Positions 17,329 to 24,980 are shown, counted from the stretch's first letter. The stretch is 35,027 bases of DNA from an uncultured Clostridia bacterium (GCA_948664205.1 CAPNDH010000008.1:1-35027), one strand, 5' to 3'. Numbers and translations are program-made. Notes: generated from the letters alone by a model not told the origin.

Positions 17329-18570
17329 TTATTTTACCGTGTCATCTTTAATATAATATTTAGTCCCAACCATTTTATCTGGTAAATATTGTTGTTGTAC
17401 AAAATGTCCTGGATAGTCATGTGGGTATTTATATCCATCATGATATCCAAATTGCTCCATTCCTTCAGCAGGAGCATTCCTTATATGCATTGGAACTTCT
17501 CCTGTATCTTTTGTTTTTACATCTTCTAGTGCTCTATTTATTGCTAAATATGATGCATTAGATTTAGGAGATGTTGCTACATATATTGCAGCTTCTGAAA
17601 GTATTATTCTTGCTTCTGGCATTCCTACCATGTGTACTGCTTGCATTGCATTGTTTGCCACTACTAATGCATTTGGATTTGCCATTCCTACATCTTCTGA
17701 TGCACATATTACTATTCTTCTTGCTAAAAACATTGGATCTTCCCCACCATTTAAAGCCCTTGCTAAATAAAATACTACTGCATCTGCATCACTTCCACGC
17801 ATTGATTTTATAAATGCACTTATATTATCATAGTGGCTATCTCCATTTTTATCAAATATTGCTTTTCTATTTTGTACACTGTCTGCTGCAATTTGGTTAG
17901 TAATTTTAATTACTCCATTTTCATCCATTTTTGTTGTAAGAACTGCTACTTCTAAACCATTTAATGCTGTTCTTACATCTCCATTTGAAACTTCTGCTAT
18001 TTTTCTTAAAGTTTCATCTTCTATTTCTATTTTATAACTTCCAAGTCCTTCTTCTGCAGTTAATGACCTTTTTAATACTTCGTAAATATTTTCTATTGTT
18101 AATGGCTCTAGTTTTACTACCATTGACCTAGAAATTAAAGCTTTATTTACTTCAAAATATGGATTTTCTGTAGTAGCTCCTACTAATATTACTGTTCCAT
18201 TTTCTACGTATGGTAATAGTGCGTCTTGTTGTAATTTATTAAACCTGTGAATTTCATCTATAAATAGAATACATTTTCCAGAAGGATTAAGCATTAAATT
18301 ACTAGCCTCCGCTACTGCATTTTTTATATCTCCCACTCCTGCAGTTACAGCATTAATTCTTGTAAATTTATATTTTGTAGTTTCGCTAATTACCCTTGCA
18401 AGCGAAGTTTTACCACATCCCGGTGGTCCCCATAGTATAATACTTGAAAGTCTATCTGCCTTTATTGTTCTATATAATATTTTATCTTTTCCTAATATAT
18501 GTTCTTGACCTACATATTCTTCTAAGTTTTTTGGTCTCATTCTATATGCTAGTGGTTTACTTAAGTCCAT
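17329..18570 (-). CDS. rarA: Replication-associated recombination AAA+ ATPase RarA (MgsA)
   Basis: A 413-residue clamp-loader-like AAA+ protein that acts at stalled replication forks. It shows the N-terminal LAYRMRPKNLEEYVGQEHILG, Walker A GPPGCGKTS (about 49-57), Walker B LFIDEIHRFNKLQQDALL, sensor 1 LVGATTENPYFEVN with ISRS, GSDADAVVFYLARALNGGEDP and the tetramer domain ending in YPHDYPGHFVQQQYLP. Length is slightly below the usual 420-440. It lies downstream of ruvA, separated by a family A palindromic repeat. Confidence 0.95.
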   Translation of the reverse strand: MDLSKPLAYRMRPKNLEEYVGQEHILGKDKILYRTIKADRLSSIILWGPPGCGKTSLARVISETTKYKFTRINAVTAGVGDIKNAVAEASNLMLNPSGKCILFIDEIHRFNKLQQDALLPYVENGTVILVGATTENPYFEVNKALISRSMVVKLEPLTIENIYEVLKRSLTAEEGLGSYKIEIEDETLRKIAEVSNGDVRTALNGLEVAVLTTKMDENGVIKITNQIAADSVQNRKAIFDKNGDSHYDNISAFIKSMRGSDADAVVFYLARALNGGEDPMFLARRIVICASEDVGMANPNALVVANNAMQAVHMVGMPEARIILSEAAIYVATSPKSNASYLAINRALEDVKTKDTGEVPMHIRNAPAEGMEQFGYHDGYKYPHDYPGHFVQQQYLPDKMVGTKYYIKDDTVK

Positions 18571-18612
18571 AATTTTTTCTCCTCTTTTTATTTCAGTTAT
18601 TTATAAAGAAAA

Positions 18613-18666
18613 AAGGGCGTAATTCGGTAAATTGTCACCGGTATTCCTTACCGATTAAGCCCCTAC
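18613..18666. repeat. Family A palindromic repeat between ruvA and rarA
   Basis: AAGGGCGTAATTCGGTAAA and GTATTCCTTACCGATTAAGC arms, ending GCCCCTAC. Other copies are at 23507-23560 and 23598-23651, with a part in minE (14331-14358). Confidence 0.85.
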
Positions 18667-18701
18667 ATATGTTTTGAATGCTTTACTATATATTTTAATT
18701 T

Positions 18702-19301
18702 TTACCTTGCTAAATTTTTTAGACCTATTTTTATTATTTCTTCTACGGTTAATGAATTATCTACTTTTTGAATAGCCTTTTCTATTTCTTTTCTACTGTA
18801 TCCTAATACTTGAAGAGCTGATATTGCTTCTGATATTTTTTCATTATCTATTACTTGTTCATTTATATTTATTGATTTATCTTCTGAAATTGCTTCTTCA
18901 GTTTTTATTTTGTCTTTCAGCTCTAATATAATTCTTTGTGCTGTTTTAGGTCCTATTCCTGGCAAAGCTTTTATTTTTGCTACATCATTAGTTATAACTG
19001 CTAGTGCAAAACTAGATGGTGTTATATTTGAAAGTATTGTTATTGCAGATTTTGCACCTATCCCACTTACTTGTAATAAGAGCTCAAACATTCGAAGTTC
19101 TTCATTTGTATTAAAACCATACAAGCTCATATCATCTTCTCTAACTCTTAAATATGTATGAACTTTTACAATTTCTCCTATTTCTCCTATTTTTTCTATT
19201 GCCGTTTCTGACATAAAAATTTTATATCCTACTCCATTTACATCAATTACAACATAGCCTGTAGTTTTTACTTCCAAACTTCCTTTTATATATGCAAACA
19301 T
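18702..19301 (-). CDS. ruvA: Holliday junction DNA-binding subunit RuvA
   Basis: A 199-residue RuvA: OB-fold domain (MFAYIKGSLEVKTTGYVVID), two helix-hairpin-helix motifs (VSGIGAKSAITIL and LPGIGPKTAQRII) and the C-terminal RuvB-contact domain (ISALQVLGYSRKEIEKAI). It holds the four-way junction while RuvB drives branch migration. The ATG at 19301 is preferred over the GTG at 19310 because AAGGAG lies 8 bases before it. ruvB, usually next, is missing here; rarA follows instead. Confidence 0.95.
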   Translation of the reverse strand: MFAYIKGSLEVKTTGYVVIDVNGVGYKIFMSETAIEKIGEIGEIVKVHTYLRVREDDMSLYGFNTNEELRMFELLLQVSGIGAKSAITILSNITPSSFALAVITNDVAKIKALPGIGPKTAQRIILELKDKIKTEEAISEDKSININEQVIDNEKISEAISALQVLGYSRKEIEKAIQKVDNSLTVEEIIKIGLKNLAR

Positions 19302-19335
19302 TACATTCACTCCTTATTTATTTTCAAAAAAATTA

Positions 19336-19364
19336 TTGACATATATTTATAAAAATTGTATAAT
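19336..19364 (+). promoter_or_regulatory. Perfect consensus promoter of a small RNA
   Basis: TTGACA (19336-19341), 17-base spacer, TATAAT (19359-19364). No reading frame follows, only a short RNA ending in a terminator. Confidence 0.9.
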
Positions 19365-19370
19365 ATATGT

Positions 19371-19455
19371 AGAAAATGAGAACCACAAACGTGGTTTGCC
19401 ATGTAAAATGTAAAAACACATCGCAATTGGGCAAAGTTACAGATGTGTTTTTTTA
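19371..19455 (+). ncRNA. Small RNA, probable antitoxin of a type I toxin-antitoxin pair
   Basis: About 85 bases from the promoter to a terminator (AACACATC / GATGTGTT plus T-run, 19414-19455). The 5' part folds as AACCAC-AAAC-GTGGTT (19381-19396). It is transcribed toward the toxin gene at 19461-19580, and the terminator hairpin serves both directions, so the two RNAs overlap at their 3' ends. The heptamer AACCACA (19381-19387) recurs as a direct repeat at 19606-19612, in the 5' leader of the toxin mRNA, giving a second pairing site. This is the layout of Fst/par-type and TxpA-type pairs. Confidence 0.7.
19414..19455. terminator. Bidirectional terminator shared by toxin mRNA and antisense RNA
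   Basis: AAACACATC ... GATGTGTTTTTTT; the minus strand also ends in a T-run (GATGTGTTTTTA). Confidence 0.8.
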
Positions 19456-19460
19456 TTGGT

Positions 19461-19580
19461 TTATTTTTGTTTGCTAATAATCATAACCAAAGCTATAATC
19501 AAGGCAAACGTAACGATAGTAATTCCTATTAATGAATAAAATAATATGTATATAATTGCTAATAAGTTTTGTTCTATCAT
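19461..19580 (-). CDS. Small hydrophobic peptide, probable type I toxin (holin-like/TxpA-like)
   Basis: A 39-residue peptide: MIEQNLLAIIYILFYSLIG, then a hydrophobic helix and a lysine end (ISKQK). The site AAGGAGGTGAGGCGT before ATG is very strong and is the type typical of TxpA/holin-like toxins. In the mRNA this site can be hidden in a CCTCC-AACAA-GGAGG hairpin (19589-19603). A longer frame open to 19670 starts inside the promoter, so the short start is preferred. A promoter TTGTTT-17-TATATT lies at 19642-19670. Such peptides usually insert into the membrane and stop growth. Confidence 0.7.
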   Translation of the reverse strand: MIEQNLLAIIYILFYSLIGITIVTFALIIALVMIISKQK

Positions 19581-19641
19581 ACGCCTCACCTCCTTGTTGG
19601 AGGCAAACCACATCTGCTTATTCTCACTTTCTATGATATTT

Positions 19642-19670
19642 AATATACAACATATAATAATAAAAAACAA
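19642..19670 (-). promoter_or_regulatory. Promoter of the small toxin mRNA
   Basis: On the minus strand, TTGTTT (19665-19670), 17 bases, TATATT (19642-19647). Transcription would start near 19635, about 55 bases before the ATG. Confidence 0.6.
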
Positions 19671-19718
19671 GCGAACACTTAATTTTTTTGCAAATTTTTG
19701 TTTTGTGATTTATTTTAT

Positions 19719-19747
19719 TTGCTATATTACATAAAATGTGTTATAAT
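19719..19747 (+). promoter_or_regulatory. Promoter of the gene at 19785
   Basis: TTGCTA (19719-19724), 17-base spacer, TATAAT (19742-19747). Confidence 0.7.
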
Positions 19748-19784
19748 ACTATTTAATAAAATATTTGAAAAGGAGTAAATGCTT

Positions 19785-20036
19785 ATGAGTATTAATGAAA
19801 ATGACTGCTCTAACAACTATAAGTGTTGGGAATGTAATGAGATTTGCTCTATCAAAAAATTAGTTTTGTTACCCGAAAATATATTTATGATAGCTTTAAA
19901 TAAAGTTCAGGCACCACTTTTTGCAGATTTTATGCTTAATGGTTACTCTTTTGATCAAGCACAGCAAAAGGTTAAGCTTTTAATATTAACCTTGTATACT
20001 ACAAGACTAATGTTTTTGGAAAAACAAAAAAAGTAA
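19785..20036 (+). CDS. Small Cys-containing hypothetical protein
   Basis: An 83-residue protein. The start ATG at 19785 lies 9 bases after AAGGAG; an ATG at 19779 is too close. The N-terminal part has four Cys (DCSNNYKCWECNEICSIKK), which could bind a metal such as zinc, followed by a helical region (IALNKVQAPLFADFMLNGYSFDQAQQKVKLLIL). It is not a recognised family. It has its own promoter and a strong terminator, so it is a single-gene unit convergent with the gene at 20078. Confidence 0.65.
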   Translation: MSINENDCSNNYKCWECNEICSIKKLVLLPENIFMIALNKVQAPLFADFMLNGYSFDQAQQKVKLLILTLYTTRLMFLEKQKK

Positions 20037-20040
20037 TGTA

Positions 20041-20074
20041 AAAAACCTTTCTCAAAATTGAGAAAGGTTTTTTA
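20041..20074. terminator. Bidirectional terminator
   Basis: AAAAACCTTTCTCAA / TTGAGAAAGGTTTTTT between two convergent genes. Confidence 0.9.
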
Positions 20075-20077
20075 TTA

Positions 20078-20311
20078 CTAATCTACAATATTAAAATATT
20101 CTCTTTGCACTTCATCTTCTAATCTTTCAATTTCGTCAGACATAAATAATTCATCTGAAATTGAATTCATCGCACAAAATGAATTTTTATAATTTTTCCC
20201 TGATACTTGTAAAATTCCATGAACAATTAATGGAAAATCTTCATTGTCTTTAGGAATTATAAAAAAAATATTCGACCAGTCATCAAGCCTATACCATGTA
20301 AATTTTTCCAT
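20078..20311 (-). CDS. Hypothetical small soluble protein
   Basis: A 77-residue acidic protein, not recognised: MEKFTWYRLDDWSNIFFI, LIVHGILQVSGKNYKNSF, SDEIERLEDEVQREYF. Beta-rich first half, helical acidic end, no membrane segment. AAAGGA lies about 9 bases before the ATG. It is downstream of oapA on the same strand (99-base gap) and shares a terminator with the gene at 19785. Confidence 0.55.
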   Translation of the reverse strand: MEKFTWYRLDDWSNIFFIIPKDNEDFPLIVHGILQVSGKNYKNSFCAMNSISDELFMSDEIERLEDEVQREYFNIVD

Positions 20312-20409
20312 AATGAATTATCCTTTCTGCGATACATCGCTGAAATCTATTTTACAGTTACTTTACATATTATACAATAATTCATTAAGCTTTTCAATAC
20401 TTTTGTTGT

Positions 20410-20961
20410 CTATTTTTCTTGAAATGTAGTTTTTCCTATAACCTTGCCTACCATGTGTACAATCTTAGTAGAATTTTTTTGTGCAATTCCCTTACCTATT
20501 GCCTTACCTCCTACTGTAAGTGATGCAACTATTGCACTTATTATAAATTGTAAATCAAAGTTTAAGCTAAACTTTTCTGTTATTTTAAATGTGACCAATG
20601 CTGATATTGAACCACTTAATACCCCACATATATCTCCTATAACATCTGCACATATATTAGCCACTTTTGGTGAATTTCTAATTAACTTTATTGAAGTTTT
20701 TGCTCCTTCTATTTTTTTACTTGCCTTTGCATGTAGTTCCTCTTCATTAGCAACTGTCACTGCAACACCAATTATATCAAATATTATTCCTACAAAAATA
20801 GTAACTATTAATATTAAAGTTGCTGGAAATAATTCTAAGCTAGATATTGCATTTGTTGATATATATGAAAAAATTATAGATAAAATAAAAGTGGTTATAA
20901 ACACAGTTACAAACCATTTAAGTTCCGAATTATCCTTTTTATTCTTTTCCCTCTTAGCCAT
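20410..20961 (-). CDS. oapA: OapA, membrane protein partner of OLE RNA
   Basis: A 183-residue protein with about four membrane segments (about 16-36, 43-66, 107-127 and 139-157), a basic start (MAKREKNKKDNSELKW) and a charged cytoplasmic loop ANEEELHAKASKKIEGAKTS followed by VANICADVIGDICGVLSG. The size, topology and place directly downstream of a roughly 630-base structured RNA match OapA, which binds OLE RNA and carries it to the membrane; this complex affects tolerance to cold, alcohols and other stresses in Bacillus halodurans. The identification rests on recall and context. The ribosome site AAAAAAGGAGT touches the edge of a palindromic repeat. Confidence 0.8.
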   Translation of the reverse strand: MAKREKNKKDNSELKWFVTVFITTFILSIIFSYISTNAISSLELFPATLILIVTIFVGIIFDIIGVAVTVANEEELHAKASKKIEGAKTSIKLIRNSPKVANICADVIGDICGVLSGSISALVTFKITEKFSLNFDLQFIISAIVASLTVGGKAIGKGIAQKNSTKIVHMVGKVIGKTTFQEK

Positions 20962-20980
20962 TTACTATTTACTCCTTTTT

Positions 20981-21013
20981 TTGAGTCAAAAGGGACGGGC
21001 CTTTTTGACTCAA
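20981..21013. repeat. Partial modular repeat (word: TTTGACTCA), inverted relative to 21167-21220
   Basis: TTGAGTCAAAAGGGACGGGC then CTTTTTGACTCAA. It is the reverse complement of half of the full copy at 21167-21220. The AT-rich stretch 21014-21166 between them shows no gene. Confidence 0.75.
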
Positions 21014-21166
21014 ATTATTTTTTTATATATTATTCTTGTACATATATTAATATAGCTATTCTTAGCTATTTACTATATATATCTTTGTTTTTAATTCTTT
21101 ATTATTAAATTATAATGTTGGTATTTTCTTTTCCTTATTACTGTAGTATTTCCTTTTTTCTTTGAA

Positions 21167-21220
21167 GGGGTGTCCCCTTTGACTCATATGAGTCAAAAAA
21201 GGCCGTCCCTTTTGACTCAA
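21167..21220. repeat. GTGTCCC/CCGTCCC modular palindromic repeat (word: TTTGACTCA)
   Basis: GGGGTGTCCCC, TTTGACTCA, TGAGTCAAA, AAAGGCCGTCCC, then a third TTTTGACTCA. It has the same frame as the repeats at 12938 and 22421 but a different word. Confidence 0.85.
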
Positions 21221-21231
21221 AAAAATTATTT

Positions 21232-21862
21232 AGATGGTAAAAGTCTAAGTAAATTTTACGGTTTAGGTCTAGAAGAATTTCTCTATTTTCTACTAAACAT
21301 TACTGTTTAGCCGTTTCCGTTTGAAGAAAATATCTTCTACCACTATGTATAAGTAATAGATAGAAACTAGATCGCCACTCAAATCCGTACCTTAATCCAT
21401 AGACTTCCATGCTTTTATTTAAAGCAAACATTCTAGAAGTTTTCCTTATGCATACAAGGCTCTATTGCTAGTCTTTTTTGCAAATGTAATTTCATAACTA
21501 TACAAATTCAAGTATTTTTGAATTTTAGGAAATTATAAATTTGGCCAAATTTAAATTTCTTTTCTAGTTAATCCCAATACCTTCACTCGAGACAGGCTAC
21601 ACTATGTGTTTTATGTCTTGGCATTCAACATAGGTTACTCTTAAGCTACTTTTTTAATAGTTTTACTAAAATTTTTGCCTAAGCCTCCGCGGAAATAGGG
21701 AGTCATATATATGCCATTATATATTACCCTAATTCCTTACTCCCTGGACGCACACAAAACTGGCATTCCGCGCACAAACAAGGAACTTCAACGATGTGCC
21801 CTTTAGTGGATTTTTAGCCCCACCCTCACAATAGAAGTATGCTACTAGAATAATGCACCATC
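21232..21862 (-). ncRNA. ole: OLE RNA (ornate, large, extremophilic), about 630 bases
   Basis: There is no open frame, yet the sequence is far more GC-mixed and structured than other gaps here. Examples are the minus-strand arms TCCAGGGAGTAAGG / ATGACTCCCTATTTCC, GTGAGGGTGGGGCTAAAAA, TGTGCGCGGAATGCC and CCGCGGAGGCTTAGGC. It has its own promoter and lies upstream of a protein matching OapA. Size, context and host type fit OLE RNA. tmRNA and RNase P RNA were considered and do not fit (no tRNA-like ends or tag frame, no conserved P4 core). The 3' limit is approximate. Confidence 0.75.
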
Positions 21863-21868
21863 GTTTAT

Positions 21869-21896
21869 ATTATAGCACATTTTTCCAAATTTTCAA
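21869..21896 (-). promoter_or_regulatory. Promoter of OLE RNA
   Basis: On the minus strand, TTGAAA (21891-21896), 16 bases, TATAAT (21869-21874). Start expected near 21862. Confidence 0.75.
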
Positions 21897-21970
21897 GTTT
21901 ATTCATTATTATTTCACTTAATTTTCACAAGATTTACTAATTTTTTGTGAGAAAAATCTTTCAAAACCCC

Positions 21971-21999
21971 TTGTATTTAATTTAAATATGTGGTATTAT
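21971..21999 (+). promoter_or_regulatory. Promoter of rpmB
   Basis: TTGTAT (21971-21976), 17-base spacer, TATTAT (21994-21999). Confidence 0.65.
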
Positions 22000-22043
22000 A
22001 TTAAATAGTCAGTTTTACAAAAACTTATAGGAGGTGTAAGAAA

Positions 22044-22241
22044 ATGGCAAAATGTGAAATTTGCGAGAAAACACTATCTCATGGAAATCAAATTAGTATT
22101 GCTCGTTCGCACGTTAGTAGAAGAGCTACTAGAACTTTTAAACCAAATATAAGAACAGTTAAAGCAGTAGTTGATGGACAAACAAAAAGAATGTCTGTAT
22201 GTGCTAAATGCTTACGTTCAGGTAAAGTTAACAGAGCTTAA
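22044..22241 (+). CDS. rpmB: Large ribosomal subunit protein bL28
   Basis: A 65-residue bL28, full length. It starts MAKCEICEKTLSHGNQIS and carries two Cys pairs (CEIC and CAKC), the zinc-ribbon form of L28. The core SHVSRRATRTFKPNIRTVKA is typical. It is a single gene with its own promoter, an AGGAGG site and a strong terminator. It is close to spoVM, as in Bacillus, where rpmB and spoVM are also neighbours. Confidence 0.98.
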   Translation: MAKCEICEKTLSHGNQISIARSHVSRRATRTFKPNIRTVKAVVDGQTKRMSVCAKCLRSGKVNRA

Positions 22242-22308
22242 TTTAGAATATAAATAGTAGGATGCATACTACTTTTAATATTTAGATTTCTTAAGAAATA
22301 GTAAAAAT

Positions 22309-22367
22309 AAAATAGGTCAAATGAGATGGATGTTAAATCCATTTGATTTGACCTATTTTATTTTTTT
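22309..22367 (+). terminator. Terminator of rpmB
   Basis: AAAATAGGTCAAAT / ATTTGACCTATTTTA arms with an inner ATGGAT / ATCCAT stem, then a T-run. Confidence 0.85.
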
Positions 22368-22420
22368 ACTTTTTCAATTACTTAAAATATTCTTACATAT
22401 TTTAAAATTAAAATTTTAGA

Positions 22421-22475
22421 GGAGTGTCCCAAGCGTTCCGATTTCGGAACGGAAAGGACCGTCCCTAACGTTCCT
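22421..22475. repeat. GTGTCCC/CCGTCCC modular palindromic repeat (word: AGCGTTCC)
   Basis: Close copy of 12938-12990. The spoVM stop codon and its last codons lie in its CCCTAACGTTCCTC end. Confidence 0.85.
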
Positions 22476-22545
22476 CTTTAATTCCAAATATTAATTTTAC
22501 AATTCCTCTTAAGAATTTTGGTACTTTTTTTACTACTATTGTCAT
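22465..22545 (-). CDS. spoVM: Stage V sporulation protein SpoVM
   Basis: A 26-residue peptide with the core KVPKFLRGIVKLIFG, aligned to KLPKFLGGIVRAMLG of Bacillus SpoVM, which is also 26 residues. SpoVM is an amphipathic helix that senses the curved forespore membrane and anchors the coat base protein SpoIVA. AAAGGAG lies 7 bases before the ATG, and the neighbour rpmB supports the call. It implies an endospore-forming lineage. The last codons and the stop (GAG GAA CGT TAG) fall in a dispersed palindromic repeat, so the repeat may have supplied the end of the gene. Confidence 0.9.
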   Translation of the reverse strand: MTIVVKKVPKFLRGIVKLIFGIKEER

Positions 22546-22569
22546 TTTTACCACTCCTTTTTTATGTAT

Positions 22570-22719
22570 TTAGCAAAATAACCACATTAGACCTATGGCG
22601 AGTATTGCTATTCCTATCAAAAACAACCATCCTGTTATAGGAAGTAATAATACGAGTAATACTCCTAGTCCTAAACCTATTAGGCATACTCCTATTGTTC
22701 TTTTTAGTAATCTAAACAT
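22570..22719 (-). CDS. Small two-helix membrane protein next to spoVM
   Basis: A 49-residue peptide, MFRLLKRTIGVCLIGLGLGV and onward, with two hydrophobic helices joined by LLPITGW and ending in WLFC. A strong AAAGGAGGTAATATATT site precedes the ATG. It is upstream of spoVM on the same strand, 24 bases apart, so the two may be co-transcribed. Similar small membrane proteins are common beside spoVM in Clostridia as I recall. The function is unknown; a role at the forespore membrane is only a guess. Confidence 0.75.
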   Translation of the reverse strand: MFRLLKRTIGVCLIGLGLGVLLVLLLPITGWLFLIGIAILAIGLMWLFC

Positions 22720-22842
22720 AATATATTACCTCCTTTATTTATATTATATTTTATAAATATATTTTGGTTACTTATTATTGAAAAATATAGTATTCTATGT
22801 TATTAATATATTGATATAAGAAATTGGAGGTTAAAAGTTAGA

Positions 22843-23481
22843 ATGAATAAAAAAGATACTTTAGAAATTATAGAAATATTAATAAATACATACCCTGATG
22901 CTAAATGTAGTTTAGATTTTACTACTCCTTTTGAAATGCTAGTTGCAGTTATTCTTTCTGCTCAATGTACAGATGAAAGAGTTAATAAAACTACCCCTGC
23001 ATTATTTTCTAAATATTCTACTCCTGAAGATTTTGCAAATATTCCTTTAGATGAATTAGAAAACTTTATTCATCCTTGTGGTTTTTATAAAAATAAAGCT
23101 AAAAATATTAAGGCTACTGCTCAAATTATTGTAGATAAATATAATGGTAAAGTTCCTGAAACTATGGAAGAACTTATGTCTTTACCTGGTGTTGGTAGAA
23201 AAACTGCTAATGTTGTTATGTTAGAAGCCTTTAATAAACCTCAAGGTATTGCTGTTGATACTCATTGCAAACGTATTTCTAATAAAATTGGGTTTTCTAA
23301 TGAAAAAGAACCTGAAAAGATTGAACAAGATTTACTCAAAATTATTCCTAGTAAGTATTATAAAGATATGAACCATATTCTTATTTGGCATGGTAGAAAT
23401 ACATGTGTTGCTAGAAACCCTAAATGTGAAACTTGTACAATTAATAAATATTGTAAAGAATATAATGATAAAAAATTATAA
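22843..23481 (+). CDS. nth: Endonuclease III (DNA glycosylase/AP lyase)
   Basis: A 212-residue Nth that removes oxidised pyrimidines and cuts the abasic site. It shows AQCTDERVNKTTP, the helix-hairpin-helix LPGVGRKTANVV with the catalytic Lys (about residue 123), the catalytic Asp in GIAVDTHCKR, and the iron-sulfur cluster Cys set CVARNPKCETCTINKYC (C-x6-C-x2-C-x5-C). Length is normal. GGAGG lies about 13 bases before the ATG, which is rather far. Two family A repeats follow. Confidence 0.96.
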   Translation: MNKKDTLEIIEILINTYPDAKCSLDFTTPFEMLVAVILSAQCTDERVNKTTPALFSKYSTPEDFANIPLDELENFIHPCGFYKNKAKNIKATAQIIVDKYNGKVPETMEELMSLPGVGRKTANVVMLEAFNKPQGIAVDTHCKRISNKIGFSNEKEPEKIEQDLLKIIPSKYYKDMNHILIWHGRNTCVARNPKCETCTINKYCKEYNDKKL

Positions 23482-23506
23482 TTATAAAAATAATATATTT
23501 TGAGTT

Positions 23507-23651
23507 GTAGGGGCTTAATCGGTAAGGAATACTATTTAGGAATACCGAATTAAGCCCTTATTGCAATTTAATAGTTACGCAATTTTAACATATATTTAAG
23601 GGCGTAATTCGGTAAATTCTCTCAGGTATTCCTTACAGATTAAGCCCCTAC
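23507..23651. repeat. Inverted pair of family A palindromic repeats
   Basis: Copy 1 (23507-23560) begins GTAGGGGCTTAATCGGTAAG; copy 2 (23598-23651) ends with the reverse complement of that start with one change. The 37 bases between are plain AT-rich DNA. The gap 23652-23779 holds only the ribosome site of the next gene. Confidence 0.85.
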
Positions 23652-23779
23652 AGCAGAAAATATTTTACCTATAAAGCATATAATAAATATTTATATTGGT
23701 AAAATATGTAAACTACTATCTTGACTTTTATGCCATAAAGATATATATTGTTTATATAATTTAATAAAGGAGGAGAAAA

Positions 23780-24973
23780 ATGTTAAAAAAGAAATTTAAA
23801 GTCTTATTTCTATTGATAACAGTTGTTACTTTGCTTTCTACTCTAAGTTTTGCAACAGTTGAACCACGAACTACTGGGGAAAGTAATGAGAATGAAATTA
23901 TGCCTATTTCTGAGAACGAGGCTACACCAATTTCAGAAGAAGATACATCTGACCCAGATGAAGAAGAATGGGTTAATAGTGATTTGTATATTATGGAAGA
24001 TAAATACGAATTAAATAAAATTGTAGATGGAAATGTATTTATCTTTGCTAATGAAGTTACTATTAGTGGTGAAGTTGGTGGAAATGTATTTGTTTGTGCT
24101 AATAAATTAACTATTAATAATGGATATATTCACAGCACATTATTTGCTGCTACAAATGAAATTGTTATTAATGGTATGATTTATGACGTATATGCTGTAT
24201 GTGATAATTTTACATTAGAAAAAGATGGTTTTATTGCTAGGGATTTAAAACTTGGCACAAATACTTTCAATTTAAATGGTAAAATTAGAAGAGATGCATA
24301 TGTAAGTGCTGCTCACTACAATATTCCAGAACAAAATGAGCCTTTAATTGGAGGTAATTTCAATTATTCTGCTGAGTCTGAACTTACAATACCTGAAGAA
24401 ATTGTAATAGGAGAAGTTAAATATAATAAAGAAATGATACCTGAAGAATCTGTTTTTGAGAAAGTTTGCTCATACATATTTGATGCAATTAATGTTTTAG
24501 TTTATGCTTTAGTAGTTATAATTTTAGCTATTTTACTTGCACCTAAATTTGTAGAAAGAGTATCAAATATGGATACTAAAAAAGCTTTTGTTTCTTTAGG
24601 AATTGGTATATTAGTACCTATTGCTGTTATTATTGCTTTATTCATACTTCTAATTAGCAGTGTTGCTTCAATGTTATCTTTGGCAGGCATATTTATATTT
24701 ATAGCTATTTGTATGTCAGGAACAGCATTTGCAAGCATATATTTTGGAAGTATTTTTGTAAAAATGGCAAAATGGGAAGGAAAAGTAAAATTTGTATTAG
24801 CAAGTTTAATTACTGCACTAATAATATGGGCTATTAGCCAAATACCATACATTGGCGGAATATTTGGTTTATTAGTATCACTTTTCGGAATTGGTACTTT
24901 ATTTGTAAATGCAGTTTATAGAAAAGAAGCAATAGTAGAAATTAATGAAACAACAAATACAAATGTTGAATAA
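23780..24973 (+). CDS. Bactofilin-like (polymer-forming) membrane protein
   Basis: A 397-residue exported protein. A signal peptide (MLKKKFKVLFLLITVVTLLS, ending near SFA) is followed by an acidic linker (about 30-65) and a beta-helix of short repeats (VDGNVFIFANEVTISGEVGG, NVFVCANKLTINNGYI, TLFAATNEIVINGMIY, about 80-175) as in polymer-forming bactofilin domains. The last third has four membrane helices (about 230-365). Such fusions are common in Clostridia; a scaffold role at the cell envelope is likely but unproven. Strong GGAGGAG site; the terminator is at 24981-25010. Confidence 0.8.
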   Translation: MLKKKFKVLFLLITVVTLLSTLSFATVEPRTTGESNENEIMPISENEATPISEEDTSDPDEEEWVNSDLYIMEDKYELNKIVDGNVFIFANEVTISGEVGGNVFVCANKLTINNGYIHSTLFAATNEIVINGMIYDVYAVCDNFTLEKDGFIARDLKLGTNTFNLNGKIRRDAYVSAAHYNIPEQNEPLIGGNFNYSAESELTIPEEIVIGEVKYNKEMIPEESVFEKVCSYIFDAINVLVYALVVIILAILLAPKFVERVSNMDTKKAFVSLGIGILVPIAVIIALFILLISSVASMLSLAGIFIFIAICMSGTAFASIYFGSIFVKMAKWEGKVKFVLASLITALIIWAISQIPYIGGIFGLLVSLFGIGTLFVNAVYRKEAIVEINETTNTNVE

Positions 24974-24980
24974 TTTATAA

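Noticed and set aside
19461..19670. A 69-residue version of the small toxin
   Set aside because: Its start lies inside the promoter and has no ribosome site; the 39-residue start has a near-perfect one.
21232..21862. tmRNA or RNase P RNA
   Set aside because: There are no tRNA-like ends, no tag reading frame and no recognisable P4 core; the neighbour protein fits OLE better.
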